Positions 54,095 to 63,214 of a stretch of 64,000 bases of DNA are shown piece by piece. Position 1 is the stretch's first letter. Each line of letters starts with the position of its first letter. The notes below the pieces were generated by a model. It worked only from the letters and a program-made list of their open reading frames with translations, was not told where the DNA came from and ran no database searches. Source of the stretch: Devosia sp. (GTDB taxonomy: Bacteria; Pseudomonadota; Alphaproteobacteria; Rhizobiales; Devosiaceae); contig JAHCJW010000002.1 of the NCBI GenBank assembly GCA_026126125.1, positions 18,470 through 82,469 on the forward strand, written 5' to 3'. The translations under genes and the position numbers were made by a program.

Positions 54095-54156
54095 GGTTCT
54101 TGTCTGTCAGATGGAAAGGGGATGTCTGTTGCCTGTCGGCAGCTGGCCCGGAGGGA

Positions 54157-54900
54157 TCAGCCCTTGTTGAACCCGGCCACGCCGGTCTGAATCGAGGCGG
54201 CAACCTCCTTGCGCTGGCGGATTTCGAAGGCGCGCTCGAAGGCAGCCACCAGTTCAGGCAGGCGCAGATCGCGCAACCAGGCCTTGGTTTCCGCATAGGC
54301 GTGAGGCTTTTTCGCCGCCAGCTGCCGGGCAACCTCGAAGGCGCGCTCCAACACCTGCTCGGGTGCGGCAAGTTCCTCGATCAGGCCCAGGGCATGGGCT
54401 TCATCGCCATGAATCATCCGACCCGAGACCGAGATTTCGCGGGTCCGGTTGAGGCCAACCGCCCAGTTCAGGATCGTCGAGCCTGAAACGGTCGGGATGC
54501 CCGAATTGATTTCGGGCAGGCCCATACGGACACCGGCGTGACCAATGCGATAGTCCATCAACAGCACGACCTGAAAGGCCGAGCCCACCGCAATCCCGTT
54601 AAGGGCCGCAACCAGAGGTTTCCGGAACGACAATACAGCTGTGTAAAGCTGCAGAAACAGGTCCATGCGTTTGCGTGCATCCGATGGCACGCCGATGCCG
54701 GACTCCTTGAGGTCCGCTCCGGCGCAGAAGGCGCGCTCGCCCGTGCCCGTAACCACGACCGCTTTTACCGTCTCGTTCTGATCGGCCGCCTCCAGTGCAA
54801 CGCGGAAGGCTTCGCGGGCCGGAGTGTCCCAGGCGTTCAGCTTTTCCGGGCGGTTGAGGCGGATCACCAGAATGTCGCCGTGCAGTTCTTGTTCGATCAT
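54157..54900 (-). CDS. enoyl-CoA hydratase/isomerase (crotonase family)
   Basis: 247 residues. The oxyanion-hole segments are RAFCAGADLKES and ALNGIAVGSAFQVVLLMDYRIG, with the catalytic region EINSGIPTVSG, somewhat unlike the E-x-x-x-G of classical hydratases. The crotonase fold may hydrate, isomerise or hydrolyse CoA thioesters, as CaiD does in carnitine metabolism. ATG 54900 begins a family-like sequence; the upstream frame is a shadow of the oxidoreductase gene. Confidence 0.87.
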   Translation of the reverse strand: MIEQELHGDILVIRLNRPEKLNAWDTPAREAFRVALEAADQNETVKAVVVTGTGERAFCAGADLKESGIGVPSDARKRMDLFLQLYTAVLSFRKPLVAALNGIAVGSAFQVVLLMDYRIGHAGVRMGLPEINSGIPTVSGSTILNWAVGLNRTREISVSGRMIHGDEAHALGLIEELAAPEQVLERAFEVARQLAAKKPHAYAETKAWLRDLRLPELVAAFERAFEIRQRKEVAASIQTGVAGFNKG

Positions 54901-54931
54901 GGTGCTGTCCTTTGACTGATGAGGAAAATGT

Positions 54932-56317
54932 TCAGGGCCGGCCGCTAAGCCAACGGGAGAAGCGGGCAAAGCGCGAGGTCTTGGGGGTGAGGCTGCGCTG
55001 CTCGGAACGATCGGCGGCGCGGAACAGGTGATAGCTGACGCGGGCGCCGAGCCAGCGCAGCGGCTCGGGTTCCCAGTCGGGAGAGCGGCGATTGGTCCAG
55101 GGCAGACGGGTCCAGCGCGTCTCGCCGCGCCCCGCCACCAGGTCCGCCAGGGTATGCCCGGCCAGATAGGCCCCTGCCAAACCCTGACCGGCATAGCCGC
55201 CGGCGCTGCCGATGCCTGTGGCGACATCGAAGCTGACCGCCGGCGCCCAGTCGCGCGGGACGCCGAAGATGCCGCACCAGGCGTGGGCGATTCGTGGCCT
55301 CACCGCCGGGAATAGCGTTGCAAGTCCCTGCTCCAGCGCGCCAACCACCGGGGTGTCGATCCTGCCGTTCTGGTCGAAGGCGGAGCCATAACGATAGGGA
55401 AAACCGCGCCCGGCGATGAGAATGCGGCCATCTTCGCTGCGCGTCGCGAAGAAAGGCGCGTGTTCGGCGCCATAGAGCCCCTCGGCATTCTGCCAGCCTA
55501 TGCTGTCCCATTCCGCCGCGGATAGCGGCTCTGTCGCCAGAATGGAGGAGCGCATCGGAATGATGGCGCGGCGGTGACCGGGTAAAGCCGGGCTGTACGC
55601 TTCGGTGGCCCGCAGCACGACCTTGGCACGGATGGTACCATGGGCGGTGGTGACGCGGCCCGGCGCGATATTGAGTGCAGGTGTCTTCTCGAAAATGGTG
55701 ACGCCTCGAGCCTCCAGCAGGCCCGCGAGACCCACCGCCAGCTTGGCGGGCTGGATACGGGTGCAGTGCGGGCTGTAGAGCCCGCCAAGGACGCCGTCGA
55801 TACGGATATGCTCGCGCAGTGCGTCGGCGCTCAGGTAACGCAGATCCGCCTCACCCAGGCCCCAGCTTTCGCGGTCGGCGACAGTGGCATGGGCCCGCGC
55901 CAACCCTGCGGGGGTACGGGCAAATTGGAGATACCCGCCATGATGCGCGTCGATCTCCACCCCGTGCTGACGCATCAGGTCGGGAATTTCGGTTACCGCT
56001 TCTATGCAGGCCCGACGCAGATCGACGACGGCGGCGTCGCCCCGCGGGTTTTGCGCCAGCCGGCCACGGTGGCCGATCGGTTTGCCCGAGATCCAGCCCA
56101 TATTGCGACCCGAAGCGCCAAAGCCCACATGCTCGGCCTCAATCAGGGTGATGCTGCGCTCAGGACAAGTCTGTCGCAGCCACCAGGCGGTCCACAGTCC
56201 GGTAAAGCCGGCACCGACGATACAGATGTCGGTGTCGATGTTCCCGCCCAGTGCAGGGCGCGATGCGGCGTTGGCGCCGATAGTATGGAGATGGAACGAA
56301 GCATTCCCGTTAAGCAT
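54932..56317 (-). CDS. FAD-dependent oxidoreductase (DAO / PuuB-like)
   Basis: 461 residues with the dinucleotide fold ICIVGAGFTGLWTAWWLRQ, GFGASGRNMGWISGK (FAD region), the C-terminal FAD motif GSAGGYAGQGLAGAYLAGHTLADLV and a conserved IAHAWCGIFGVPRDWAP. This is the glycine-oxidase/gamma-glutamylputrescine-oxidase group that oxidises primary or secondary amines. GAGGG precedes the ATG. An about 35-residue N-terminal extension comes before the FAD fold. Likely role: oxidation of an amine substrate of this island. Confidence 0.88.
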   Translation of the reverse strand: MLNGNASFHLHTIGANAASRPALGGNIDTDICIVGAGFTGLWTAWWLRQTCPERSITLIEAEHVGFGASGRNMGWISGKPIGHRGRLAQNPRGDAAVVDLRRACIEAVTEIPDLMRQHGVEIDAHHGGYLQFARTPAGLARAHATVADRESWGLGEADLRYLSADALREHIRIDGVLGGLYSPHCTRIQPAKLAVGLAGLLEARGVTIFEKTPALNIAPGRVTTAHGTIRAKVVLRATEAYSPALPGHRRAIIPMRSSILATEPLSAAEWDSIGWQNAEGLYGAEHAPFFATRSEDGRILIAGRGFPYRYGSAFDQNGRIDTPVVGALEQGLATLFPAVRPRIAHAWCGIFGVPRDWAPAVSFDVATGIGSAGGYAGQGLAGAYLAGHTLADLVAGRGETRWTRLPWTNRRSPDWEPEPLRWLGARVSYHLFRAADRSEQRSLTPKTSRFARFSRWLSGRP

Positions 56318-56348
56318 CTCACCCTCGAAAAATGATCTGTGAGCGCAG

Positions 56349-56413
56349 CATAATTACTCACATTATGGAAGATCAAGTCAAATAGTGAAATTTATTCCCA
56401 TGCATTTCACTAT
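56349..56413. promoter_or_regulatory. palindromes between the dehydrogenase and oxidoreductase genes
   Basis: ATAGTGAAAT (56382-56391) and ATTTCACTAT (56404-56413) are perfect 10-bp arms with a 12-nt spacer, overlapping the stop codon of the dehydrogenase. CATAAT (56349-56354) and ATTATG (56362-56367) form a second, shorter pair. They could be operators for an internal promoter or an mRNA stem in the 95-bp gap. Confidence 0.5.
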
Positions 56414-57540
56414 CAGGCCGCAGCTGCGGCAACGAAACGATCGAAGCGAGCCAGCAATTCACGCCCGCTGGCCTCGGCCTCCGAGGGGTTCAGGACCGGC
56501 ATGTCATAGCCGAGCTGCACGCGCATGGCCTCGGCTTCGGCCTCGCCCATGCGGATGAGCCCGCCCGGCAGGATGGCATCAATGCCCTCGCCCTGCATCG
56601 CGGCCGTCAACACGGCGTCTCGTTGCGCCGCGGTCACGCCATCGGGCAATACAGAGATGGGGCGGCCGGCATCGAACACGACCTCGATACCGCCACCGAT
56701 GCCGCCCGGAGCTGCGCAATGCACCCTCCTCCCGGCATCCGCGCCCAGCAGGCGCCGAACGTTCCTGGCGGCCGAGACCGCCGCTGGCACGGGGCTCTTA
56801 TGCGGGCAGTTGCGGCGCAACACGGCCTGAAAGCCGCACGCATTCAAGGCCTCGGTCACATCTTGCCCCTTGTGAAGCAGGCGATACCAGAAGGCGCGGT
56901 CGGCCCAGGCACTGTCGTAGTCGAGATTGGCGAGGTGAAAATGGTGGCCGATGAGTTCGGCGTCGACTTCGGCCACCGGCACGCCCAGCATCTCGGCCGT
57001 GGAAATGCGCATGACGGCGTGAATGATCTCCGAATTGCCGGCGCCCAATGTTGGGGTGAGGCCCATGCGATGCAGGACCGGGTTCACGCCATCGGGAAAG
57101 GCGACATTGATTGTAGCGGCGTCCGGGCAGGCGGCAGAGCTGGCCTGCATGAAGCGGACCGCCGGCGCCAGATTGATCGGTAGCCATGGCCCGAAGCGGC
57201 TGGCCCCGTAAAGACTGCGCCAGACGGGGTGCGGCAGCGCCGAGGCGATGGCGAACCACGAGCGCATGGTTGCGGCATTGACCAGAACGTCGGGCCGAAG
57301 CGCCGCCAGCCGCGTGGCGGTGCGGTCGTGATCGAACAGATCGAGGACCTCGGCGCGGATAATCACCTGCTCGTTCCCGGCGCCCTCGGCGGCAATGCGC
57401 AGATCCATCGCCTCAGCCTGCAATCTGGCCGCATTGCCGGCAAAAATGCTGATCTCGCGGATTTCCGGCGCCGCCACAAGCGCGCGCGCCATCACGCTAC
57501 CCACCCCGCCAATGCCAAAGATTGCGACCTTACCGACCAT
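56413..57540 (-). CDS. Rossmann-fold NAD(P)-dependent dehydrogenase, LDH/MDH-like
   Basis: 375 residues. The N-terminal cofactor fold VAIFGIGGVGSVMARALVAAPEIREISIFAGNAARLQAEAMDL follows the lactate/malate dehydrogenase pattern, and DVLVNAATM occupies the usual second-strand position. The catalytic LDH motif with the paired histidine is not clear, and the protein is longer than LDH (about 310), so it may act on an amino acid or opine-like compound instead. It is the first gene of the leftward operon and divergent from the ABC importer. Confidence 0.72.
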   Translation of the reverse strand: MVGKVAIFGIGGVGSVMARALVAAPEIREISIFAGNAARLQAEAMDLRIAAEGAGNEQVIIRAEVLDLFDHDRTATRLAALRPDVLVNAATMRSWFAIASALPHPVWRSLYGASRFGPWLPINLAPAVRFMQASSAACPDAATINVAFPDGVNPVLHRMGLTPTLGAGNSEIIHAVMRISTAEMLGVPVAEVDAELIGHHFHLANLDYDSAWADRAFWYRLLHKGQDVTEALNACGFQAVLRRNCPHKSPVPAAVSAARNVRRLLGADAGRRVHCAAPGGIGGGIEVVFDAGRPISVLPDGVTAAQRDAVLTAAMQGEGIDAILPGGLIRMGEAEAEAMRVQLGYDMPVLNPSEAEASGRELLARFDRFVAAAAA

Positions 57541-57559
57541 GCCCGCCTACCAAAAATAT

Positions 57560-57589
57560 CATATTGTGAGTGGATCATGTCACAATATG
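57560..57589. promoter_or_regulatory. perfect 10-bp inverted repeat upstream of the leftward operon
   Basis: CATATTGTGA (57560-57569) and TCACAATATG (57580-57589) are exact inverted arms with a 10-bp spacer, beginning 20 bp upstream of the dehydrogenase start. The spacing is too wide for CRP. IclR or another dimeric regulator is possible. Confidence 0.6.
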
Positions 57590-57753
57590 CATGATACTGT
57601 CCAGCCACCACAATGCGCTATCCACCCGGCGACGCGATCGCCATTTCCCCAAAAAAAGCGATGCGCCCGCGCAGGATATGAGGGGGGATATCGCGTCCAA
57701 ACTATTGTTATAAAAGGGGTTTTATCTTATAGGGAGGTTTCGCCTGAAGTCTA

Positions 57754-57811
57754 TTGACAGGGCGAAAATTTTTCGCAGTATAAAAAACACAACCACATTG
57801 TGGAATTTTCC
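57754..57811 (+). promoter_or_regulatory. sigma70-like promoter with operators for the ABC/IclR operon
   Basis: TTGACA (57754-57759) is followed at 17-19 bp by AGTATA/TATAAA (57777-57784). The spacer contains the palindrome GCGAAAA-T-TTTTCGC (57762-57776), and just after the -10 lie CCACA-T-TGTGG (57793-57803) and GGAA-TT-TTCC (57802-57811). A repressor bound here would block RNA polymerase. The IclR protein of the same operon is the obvious candidate. Confidence 0.6.
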
Positions 57812-57920
57812 GAACGGAAGATGGTCACAATCTGCGGCCCGCCGATGCGAATGCAGCATGATGCCAGAGGGGATGGCTGAGGGGGCGCAAACATCAGGTC
57901 GACAGAAGGGAAAACGAGCG

Positions 57921-58697
<777 letters not shown>

Positions 58698-58738
58698 CGG
58701 GTTGAGGCCGGACGGATCATGAAAGGGAGGAATCAATC

Positions 58739-59737
58739 ATGACGTATTTCAAGACGGTTGTATTGGGCACGGCCTTGGCGCTTGCAAGCTTCGGGCCGAC
58801 GCTGGCCGAGGAAAGCACCGTGCGCGTGGCGCAGGTGCCGGCGCTGACCTGGGCGGCCTGGATGGGTCTGCCGGATCAGGCCACCAGCGGCGGCAAGGAC
58901 ATCAAGTTCGAGATGAGTGGCTTCCGCAGCTCGGGCGACGTGCTGCTGGCGGTGCAGACCGGCCAGATCGACATCGGCCCGACCGCCTTCAACGTATTGG
59001 CGTCGGCTTATGCGACCACCAATGCCCTGCCGCTGCGCATGGTGGCTGGCCTGGGCGATGGCACGACCGCCGTGGTGCTCAAGCCCGGCTCGGACGTCAA
59101 GACCTTTGAAGACCTGCGCAACAAGCGCGTGGGGCTGGTGCGTGGCTCGAACGAATATTTCAAGTTCCAGATCGCGCTGGCCAGCGCCGGTCTCGACCTG
59201 CACAAGGACATGGAACTGACCACGCTGAGCGGTCCGCCCGACCAGATTCTTGCCCTGCAGCGCGGAGACCTGGACGCCATCGTAACCTACGCGCCGTTCT
59301 CGACCATGGCGGTAAACGTGGGCGGCATCCTTGCTGACGAGATCAACGAGGTGTTGGTGCGCGAAGCCGGGGTCCCCTCCGTCATCATCGCCAACGCCGA
59401 CTTCCTGGCGCGCGATCCCGAAGGCGCGCAGGCTGCCATCGACGCCTATGTCGCCAATTGGCGTGCCTATGAGGCAGACCCGGAATTGTGGGTGGATACC
59501 TATCTCAAGACCGCCTCGGGTGATCGCGATTTGATGATCGAAGCCGTCAAGGACATGCCGATCCAGTGGGAAATGAAGGACCGCGCCATGGTTCGCGTGG
59601 CCGGTAACCTGGCCGCATTCAAGGTGATCCCGGCCGATACCGGCGAAGCGCTCACCGAGTTGATCGAGTATAGCTTCCTCGAAAAGGCCACCGGCCTTTC
59701 CGCTGAAGAACTGGGCAAGGGTGTAGAGGGCAAGTGA
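58739..59737 (+). CDS. ABC transporter substrate-binding protein, NitT/TauT type
   Basis: 332 residues with a signal peptide (MTYFKTVVLGTALALASFGPTLA) and a type-2 binding fold: VRVAQVPALTWAAWMGL, GFRSSGDVLLAVQTGQIDIGPTAFNVLA, LRNKRVGLVRGSNEYFKFQIAL, LQRGDLDAIVTYAPFS. This group binds sulfonates, nitrate, thiamine precursors, aromatic acids or small amides. AAAGGGAGG stands before the ATG. Confidence 0.9.
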   Translation: MTYFKTVVLGTALALASFGPTLAEESTVRVAQVPALTWAAWMGLPDQATSGGKDIKFEMSGFRSSGDVLLAVQTGQIDIGPTAFNVLASAYATTNALPLRMVAGLGDGTTAVVLKPGSDVKTFEDLRNKRVGLVRGSNEYFKFQIALASAGLDLHKDMELTTLSGPPDQILALQRGDLDAIVTYAPFSTMAVNVGGILADEINEVLVREAGVPSVIIANADFLARDPEGAQAAIDAYVANWRAYEADPELWVDTYLKTASGDRDLMIEAVKDMPIQWEMKDRAMVRVAGNLAAFKVIPADTGEALTELIEYSFLEKATGLSAEELGKGVEGK

Positions 59738-59757
59738 CAGCCACCACGATCGACCGG

Positions 59758-59777
59758 CGAGGGGGAAATCCCCCTCG
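59758..59777 (+). other. intercistronic hairpin between binding protein and permease
   Basis: CGAGGGGG (59758-59765) and CCCCCTCG (59770-59777) form a perfect 8-bp stem on an AAAT loop, 20 bp after the binding-protein stop. Its place matches the hairpin at 13568-13598, and it favours a permease start downstream of the stem. Confidence 0.6.
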
Positions 59778-59799
59778 CTCCAACCCGGAGGGACGTATT

Positions 59800-60621
59800 A
59801 TGCGCAAATCCCGCCGTCACGGCGTACAGTTGAACATTTGGCCGCAATACGGCGTTGCCTTCATCTTCCCGCTTTGCGTCATCGCAATCTGGCAATATGT
59901 CGGTGCGAACCGGATGCTGGCGGATGGGCTGTTTCCATCCTTCACCACATCGATGGCCGCTTTCTGGGATTTTCTCACCGGCTCCATCGGCACCAGCCCC
60001 TATTCGGGTGACTGGCTGATGCATCTGGGCGCCAGTTTCCAGCGCATCATGATCGGTTATCTCATCGGCGCGGTCATCGGCGTGACGCTGGGGCTCATGG
60101 TGGGCTTCTACTCCCTGGTGCGCCATTCGCTGCACCCAACCATCAATGCTATCCGTCCGGTTTCGATCACAGCCTGGATTCCGCTGGCGCTGATCGTGTT
60201 GGGCATTGGTGACAAGCCCGCTTATTTCCTGACCGCGCTGGCGACCTTCTTCCCGGTCTATATCAACAGCATGATGGGTGCCGCCTATGCCGATGGCGGG
60301 CTGGTGCGCGCGGCCGAGATGCTGGGCGCCAGCCGTAAACGCATTCTGTTTTCGGTCACCCTGCCCGCCGCTCTGCCCAGCATTGCCGCCGGATTGCGGG
60401 TGGCGCTGGCGCTAGCCTGGACCACGGTTGTGGTGGCCGAGATGCTCGGCGCCCGCTCGGGCATAGGGTATGTGCTGATCGATTCCTATAGCCAGTTCCG
60501 CCTCGACTACGTGATCGCCTGCATGTTCACCCTGGGCATTCTGGGCACGATCAGCGACCGGATCCTGGGCTATGTGCTGGGTCGGCGCCTGCGGTGGGTA
60601 GAGGTCGGAGCGAAGGCTTAG
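59800..60621 (+). CDS. ABC transporter permease, nitrate/sulfonate/taurine type
   Basis: 273 residues with six helices and the coupling motif RAAEMLGASRKRILFSVTLPAALPSIAAGLR. ATG 59800 (MRKSRRHG) follows CGGAGGGA at a normal distance and comes after the hairpin; a GTG at 59734 overlapping the previous stop is an alternative that would add 22 polar residues. It forms the channel with the ATPase at 57921. Confidence 0.9.
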   Translation: MRKSRRHGVQLNIWPQYGVAFIFPLCVIAIWQYVGANRMLADGLFPSFTTSMAAFWDFLTGSIGTSPYSGDWLMHLGASFQRIMIGYLIGAVIGVTLGLMVGFYSLVRHSLHPTINAIRPVSITAWIPLALIVLGIGDKPAYFLTALATFFPVYINSMMGAAYADGGLVRAAEMLGASRKRILFSVTLPAALPSIAAGLRVALALAWTTVVVAEMLGARSGIGYVLIDSYSQFRLDYVIACMFTLGILGTISDRILGYVLGRRLRWVEVGAKA

Positions 60622-60696
60622 CGTTCGGCCTGAAAATTTGCCATATCCTGTCATGCCGCGCGCCGCGCAGTGCGAGACGAGGAAACGGAGCCATAA

Positions 60697-61464
60697 ATGA
60701 CGGACCAGACCAGCCGGGGCACGCAGGCGATAGACCGCGCCTTGGATATCTTGGACATGATCGCCAGCAAGGGAACGGTTTCGCTGCCCGAGATCACCGA
60801 GGAAAGCGGGCTGACCACACCAACCGCCTACCGGCTGGTGAAGTCGCTGACCCGGCGCAGCTTCGTCTCCTATAATGAGGGGACCAAGCTTTACAGCCTC
60901 GGGCCCGAAATCGTGCGCATGGCTGCCGGGATGTTGCGGGGCAACAATTTCGTCGAAGTCTCGCGCTCCGCGCTGGACCGGCTCAACATGTTGAGCAACG
61001 AAACTGTCAGCCTGTTCACCGTGGGCATGATAGAGTTGCTGTGCGTGGCCGAGGCGGAATCGGTGCAGCAGCTCCGCTTCCACAGCGGCATCGGCCGCAC
61101 CATGCCGCTGACCCAGGGTGCGCCAGGCAAGGCCGCCTCGGCGTGGTTCGATGCCACCAGAAAGGAATTCGTCTACAAGCGCGCAGGCCTCAGCAAGCAG
61201 GCAATTCAGGCGCTGGAAGACGAATTGACCAAGGTTCGCGAGCAGGGCTTCGCGCGCAGCTATGGCGAGGTGGTGCCGGAAACCTCGGCGGTCGCCGTGC
61301 CGATCTTCGACGGCTCCGGCCAGGTGATCGGGGTGATGAGCATTGCCGGCCCGCAAGGTCGGTGGAGCGGCGAGAAGGTCGAGCATGCCATCCAGGCCAT
61401 GTTAACCGAGGCCGAAGGGATCACTGCCCAGTTCGGCGGTCAGCCCAAGCAGCCAACAAAATAG
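60697..61464 (+). CDS. IclR-family transcriptional regulator
   Basis: 255 residues: winged helix-turn-helix VSLPEITEESGLTTPTAYRLVKSLTRRSFV and an IclR effector domain with LSNETVSLFTVGMIELLCVAEAES, MPLTQGAPGKAASAW and SYGEVVPETSAVAVPIFDGSGQVIGVMSIAGP. Such proteins sense small carboxylic acids and act as repressors or activators. It sits inside the rightward operon between the permease and the acyl-CoA ligase and probably controls the palindromes at 57754-57811. Confidence 0.92.
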   Translation: MTDQTSRGTQAIDRALDILDMIASKGTVSLPEITEESGLTTPTAYRLVKSLTRRSFVSYNEGTKLYSLGPEIVRMAAGMLRGNNFVEVSRSALDRLNMLSNETVSLFTVGMIELLCVAEAESVQQLRFHSGIGRTMPLTQGAPGKAASAWFDATRKEFVYKRAGLSKQAIQALEDELTKVREQGFARSYGEVVPETSAVAVPIFDGSGQVIGVMSIAGPQGRWSGEKVEHAIQAMLTEAEGITAQFGGQPKQPTK

Positions 61465-61544
61465 TCAAAACGGCCACGGACTGACATTTCCTTGTCTTTT
61501 GCAGCGCCGGCGCCCTGCCGGCGGGACGAGGCAAGCCGTTTTGA
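61465..61544. promoter_or_regulatory. long-spaced inverted repeat between IclR and acyl-CoA ligase genes
   Basis: TCAAAACGGC (61465-61474) and GCCGTTTTGA (61535-61544) are perfect 10-bp arms about 60 bp apart, and a GC-rich stem (GCGCCGGCGCC region) lies between them. It could be two operator half-sites, or a bulky mRNA fold separating the regulator from the enzyme genes. Confidence 0.4.
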
Positions 61545-61577
61545 ACGGACAGGTTTGAAAGATCGAGAGGACGAGCG

Positions 61578-63200
61578 ATGTCGATTGCCCGGCAATTGGA
61601 GCAGGCCGCTGCGCGGCGTGCCGAGACAGAGGCGCGGATATTGCCGCGCAACCTTCCGGCCCTGTGCGACGAAGCGGTGGCCCAATTTGGCGACCGCGTA
61701 TTCTGGCGCGCCGTCGATGGCGACGGTACCGAGCTTACCTATCGCCAGTTTGGGGCGCTGGTGGACCGTTGCGCGCGGGCATTTGCCCAATTTGGCATCC
61801 GAGGTGGCGATCATGTCGCGCTGGCGCTTCCCAACGTACCGGCTATCGCCGCCGCCTGGATCGCGTTGCACCGGCTGGGCGCGGTGGCGCTGGGTGTCAA
61901 CGTCAATCTGGTCGCCCAGGAGGTCAATTATACCCTGCGCAGCGCTGCCGCCGATGCGCTGATCCTCGATGTTGCCCATAGCGGCCTGCTGGACATGACG
62001 GACGGGCCGGATTTCCCCGTGGCGCGCGACCGTATCATCGTCCATGGCGGGCAGGTCGCAGGGCTGGCGCAGTGGGACGAGGTGATGGCCGATGCACCGG
62101 GCGAGGTGCCCGTGGTCGATAGCGATCCCGAGGCCCTGGCCAGCATCCTCTATACGTCCGGCTCGATGGGCCTGCCCAAGCCCGCCATGCTGCCGCATAG
62201 CTGGCACACCGTGTCGGGCTGGGTGCGCTCCCGCCAGGGGCCGGAGCCGCGCAACATCCTCATCGACTCTCCCCTCTACTATATGGGCGCCCAATGGCGT
62301 CTGGCGATGGCGCTCTATATCGGCGCAACGCTATGCGTAGCGCAGAAGCCGACGCTGAACCGCTATGTCCAGCGCCTGCTGGATTACGATATCAATCTGT
62401 GCGCCGTTTCCAGCCAGACTGCCAAACTGCCCGATCACCCGGACTATGCCCGGTTGAACCTCACCTGGGTGACCGCGTCGGGCTTGCCCAAGCAGATGCA
62501 GGCACCGCTGGAAGCGCGGCTCGGCGCGCCGGTGCGCGAAATTTATGGCATGACGGAAATCGGCTCGGCGATCGTCATGCCGACGCTGGTGACCGGCATG
62601 GTCGGCTCCGGCTCGTGCGGATTGCCGGATGCCTTCCGCGAATGCCGCATCATCGATGCCGACGGCAACGATGTGCGTCAAGGCGAGGTCGGCGAATTGC
62701 TGGTGCGCGGTCCCGGTATCGCGCTGGGCTATTGGGGCAATGACGAGGCGACAGCCGAGACGCTGCGCAATGGCTGGTATCACACCGGCGATCTGTTCCG
62801 GCAGGACGAAAACGGTTTCTACTACTGGCAAAGCCGTATCAAGGACATCATCCGCCGCAGCAAGGAGAATATCTCCGCCATCGAAGTGGAGGCGGCGATC
62901 CGCTCCTTCCCGCAGGTACTCGACGTGGCGGCCCTTGCCGTGCCCGACGAATACCGGGACGAGGAAGTGAAGATCTATGTCCAGCTCGTCGCCGATGCCC
63001 GCCGCGACGAAGTGACCCCACAGCACCTGCTGGAGCATGCCGGCGCCTATCTGGCCGCCTTCAAACTGCCGCGCTACATCGAATATGTCGAGCAGTTCGA
63101 GCGCACCGCCTCCAACAAGATTTCCAAGCTGGCGCTGAAAAATGCCAAGCCCGATCTGCGTCTGGGCGCTTTCGATGCTGTCGACGGCACCTGGCGCTGA
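61578..63200 (+). CDS. AMP-dependent acyl-CoA ligase with an unusual P-loop (CaiC-like context)
   Basis: 540-residue ANL ligase. Its P-loop reads ILYTSGSMGLPKPAMLPHSW, where the usual PKG is PKP. Other motifs are normal: EIYGMTEIGSA, YHTGDLFRQDENGFYYWQSRIKDIIRRSKENISAIEVE and the C-terminal RTASNKISKLALK. It activates a carboxylic acid to its CoA thioester. GAGAGGACG precedes the ATG. Together with a type III CoA-transferase and an enoyl-CoA hydratase in the divergent operon it resembles the carnitine CaiB/C/D set. Confidence 0.88.
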   Translation: MSIARQLEQAAARRAETEARILPRNLPALCDEAVAQFGDRVFWRAVDGDGTELTYRQFGALVDRCARAFAQFGIRGGDHVALALPNVPAIAAAWIALHRLGAVALGVNVNLVAQEVNYTLRSAAADALILDVAHSGLLDMTDGPDFPVARDRIIVHGGQVAGLAQWDEVMADAPGEVPVVDSDPEALASILYTSGSMGLPKPAMLPHSWHTVSGWVRSRQGPEPRNILIDSPLYYMGAQWRLAMALYIGATLCVAQKPTLNRYVQRLLDYDINLCAVSSQTAKLPDHPDYARLNLTWVTASGLPKQMQAPLEARLGAPVREIYGMTEIGSAIVMPTLVTGMVGSGSCGLPDAFRECRIIDADGNDVRQGEVGELLVRGPGIALGYWGNDEATAETLRNGWYHTGDLFRQDENGFYYWQSRIKDIIRRSKENISAIEVEAAIRSFPQVLDVAALAVPDEYRDEEVKIYVQLVADARRDEVTPQHLLEHAGAYLAAFKLPRYIEYVEQFERTASNKISKLALKNAKPDLRLGAFDAVDGTWR

Positions 63201-63214
63201 GGGGAGAAGCAAAT

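Larger units (their letters stand above)
57541..57920. promoter_or_regulatory. divergent intergenic region controlling both catabolic operons
   Basis: No gene is seen in these 380 bp. They hold a perfect operator-like repeat (57560-57589) near the leftward operon and a promoter with nested palindromes (57754-57811) for the rightward one. Both are listed separately. Confidence 0.7.

Noticed and set aside
57560-57589. CRP-like TGTGA...TCACA site
   Set aside because: The spacing between the arms is 10 bp rather than the 6 bp of CRP/FNR sites, so a CRP call is not supported.
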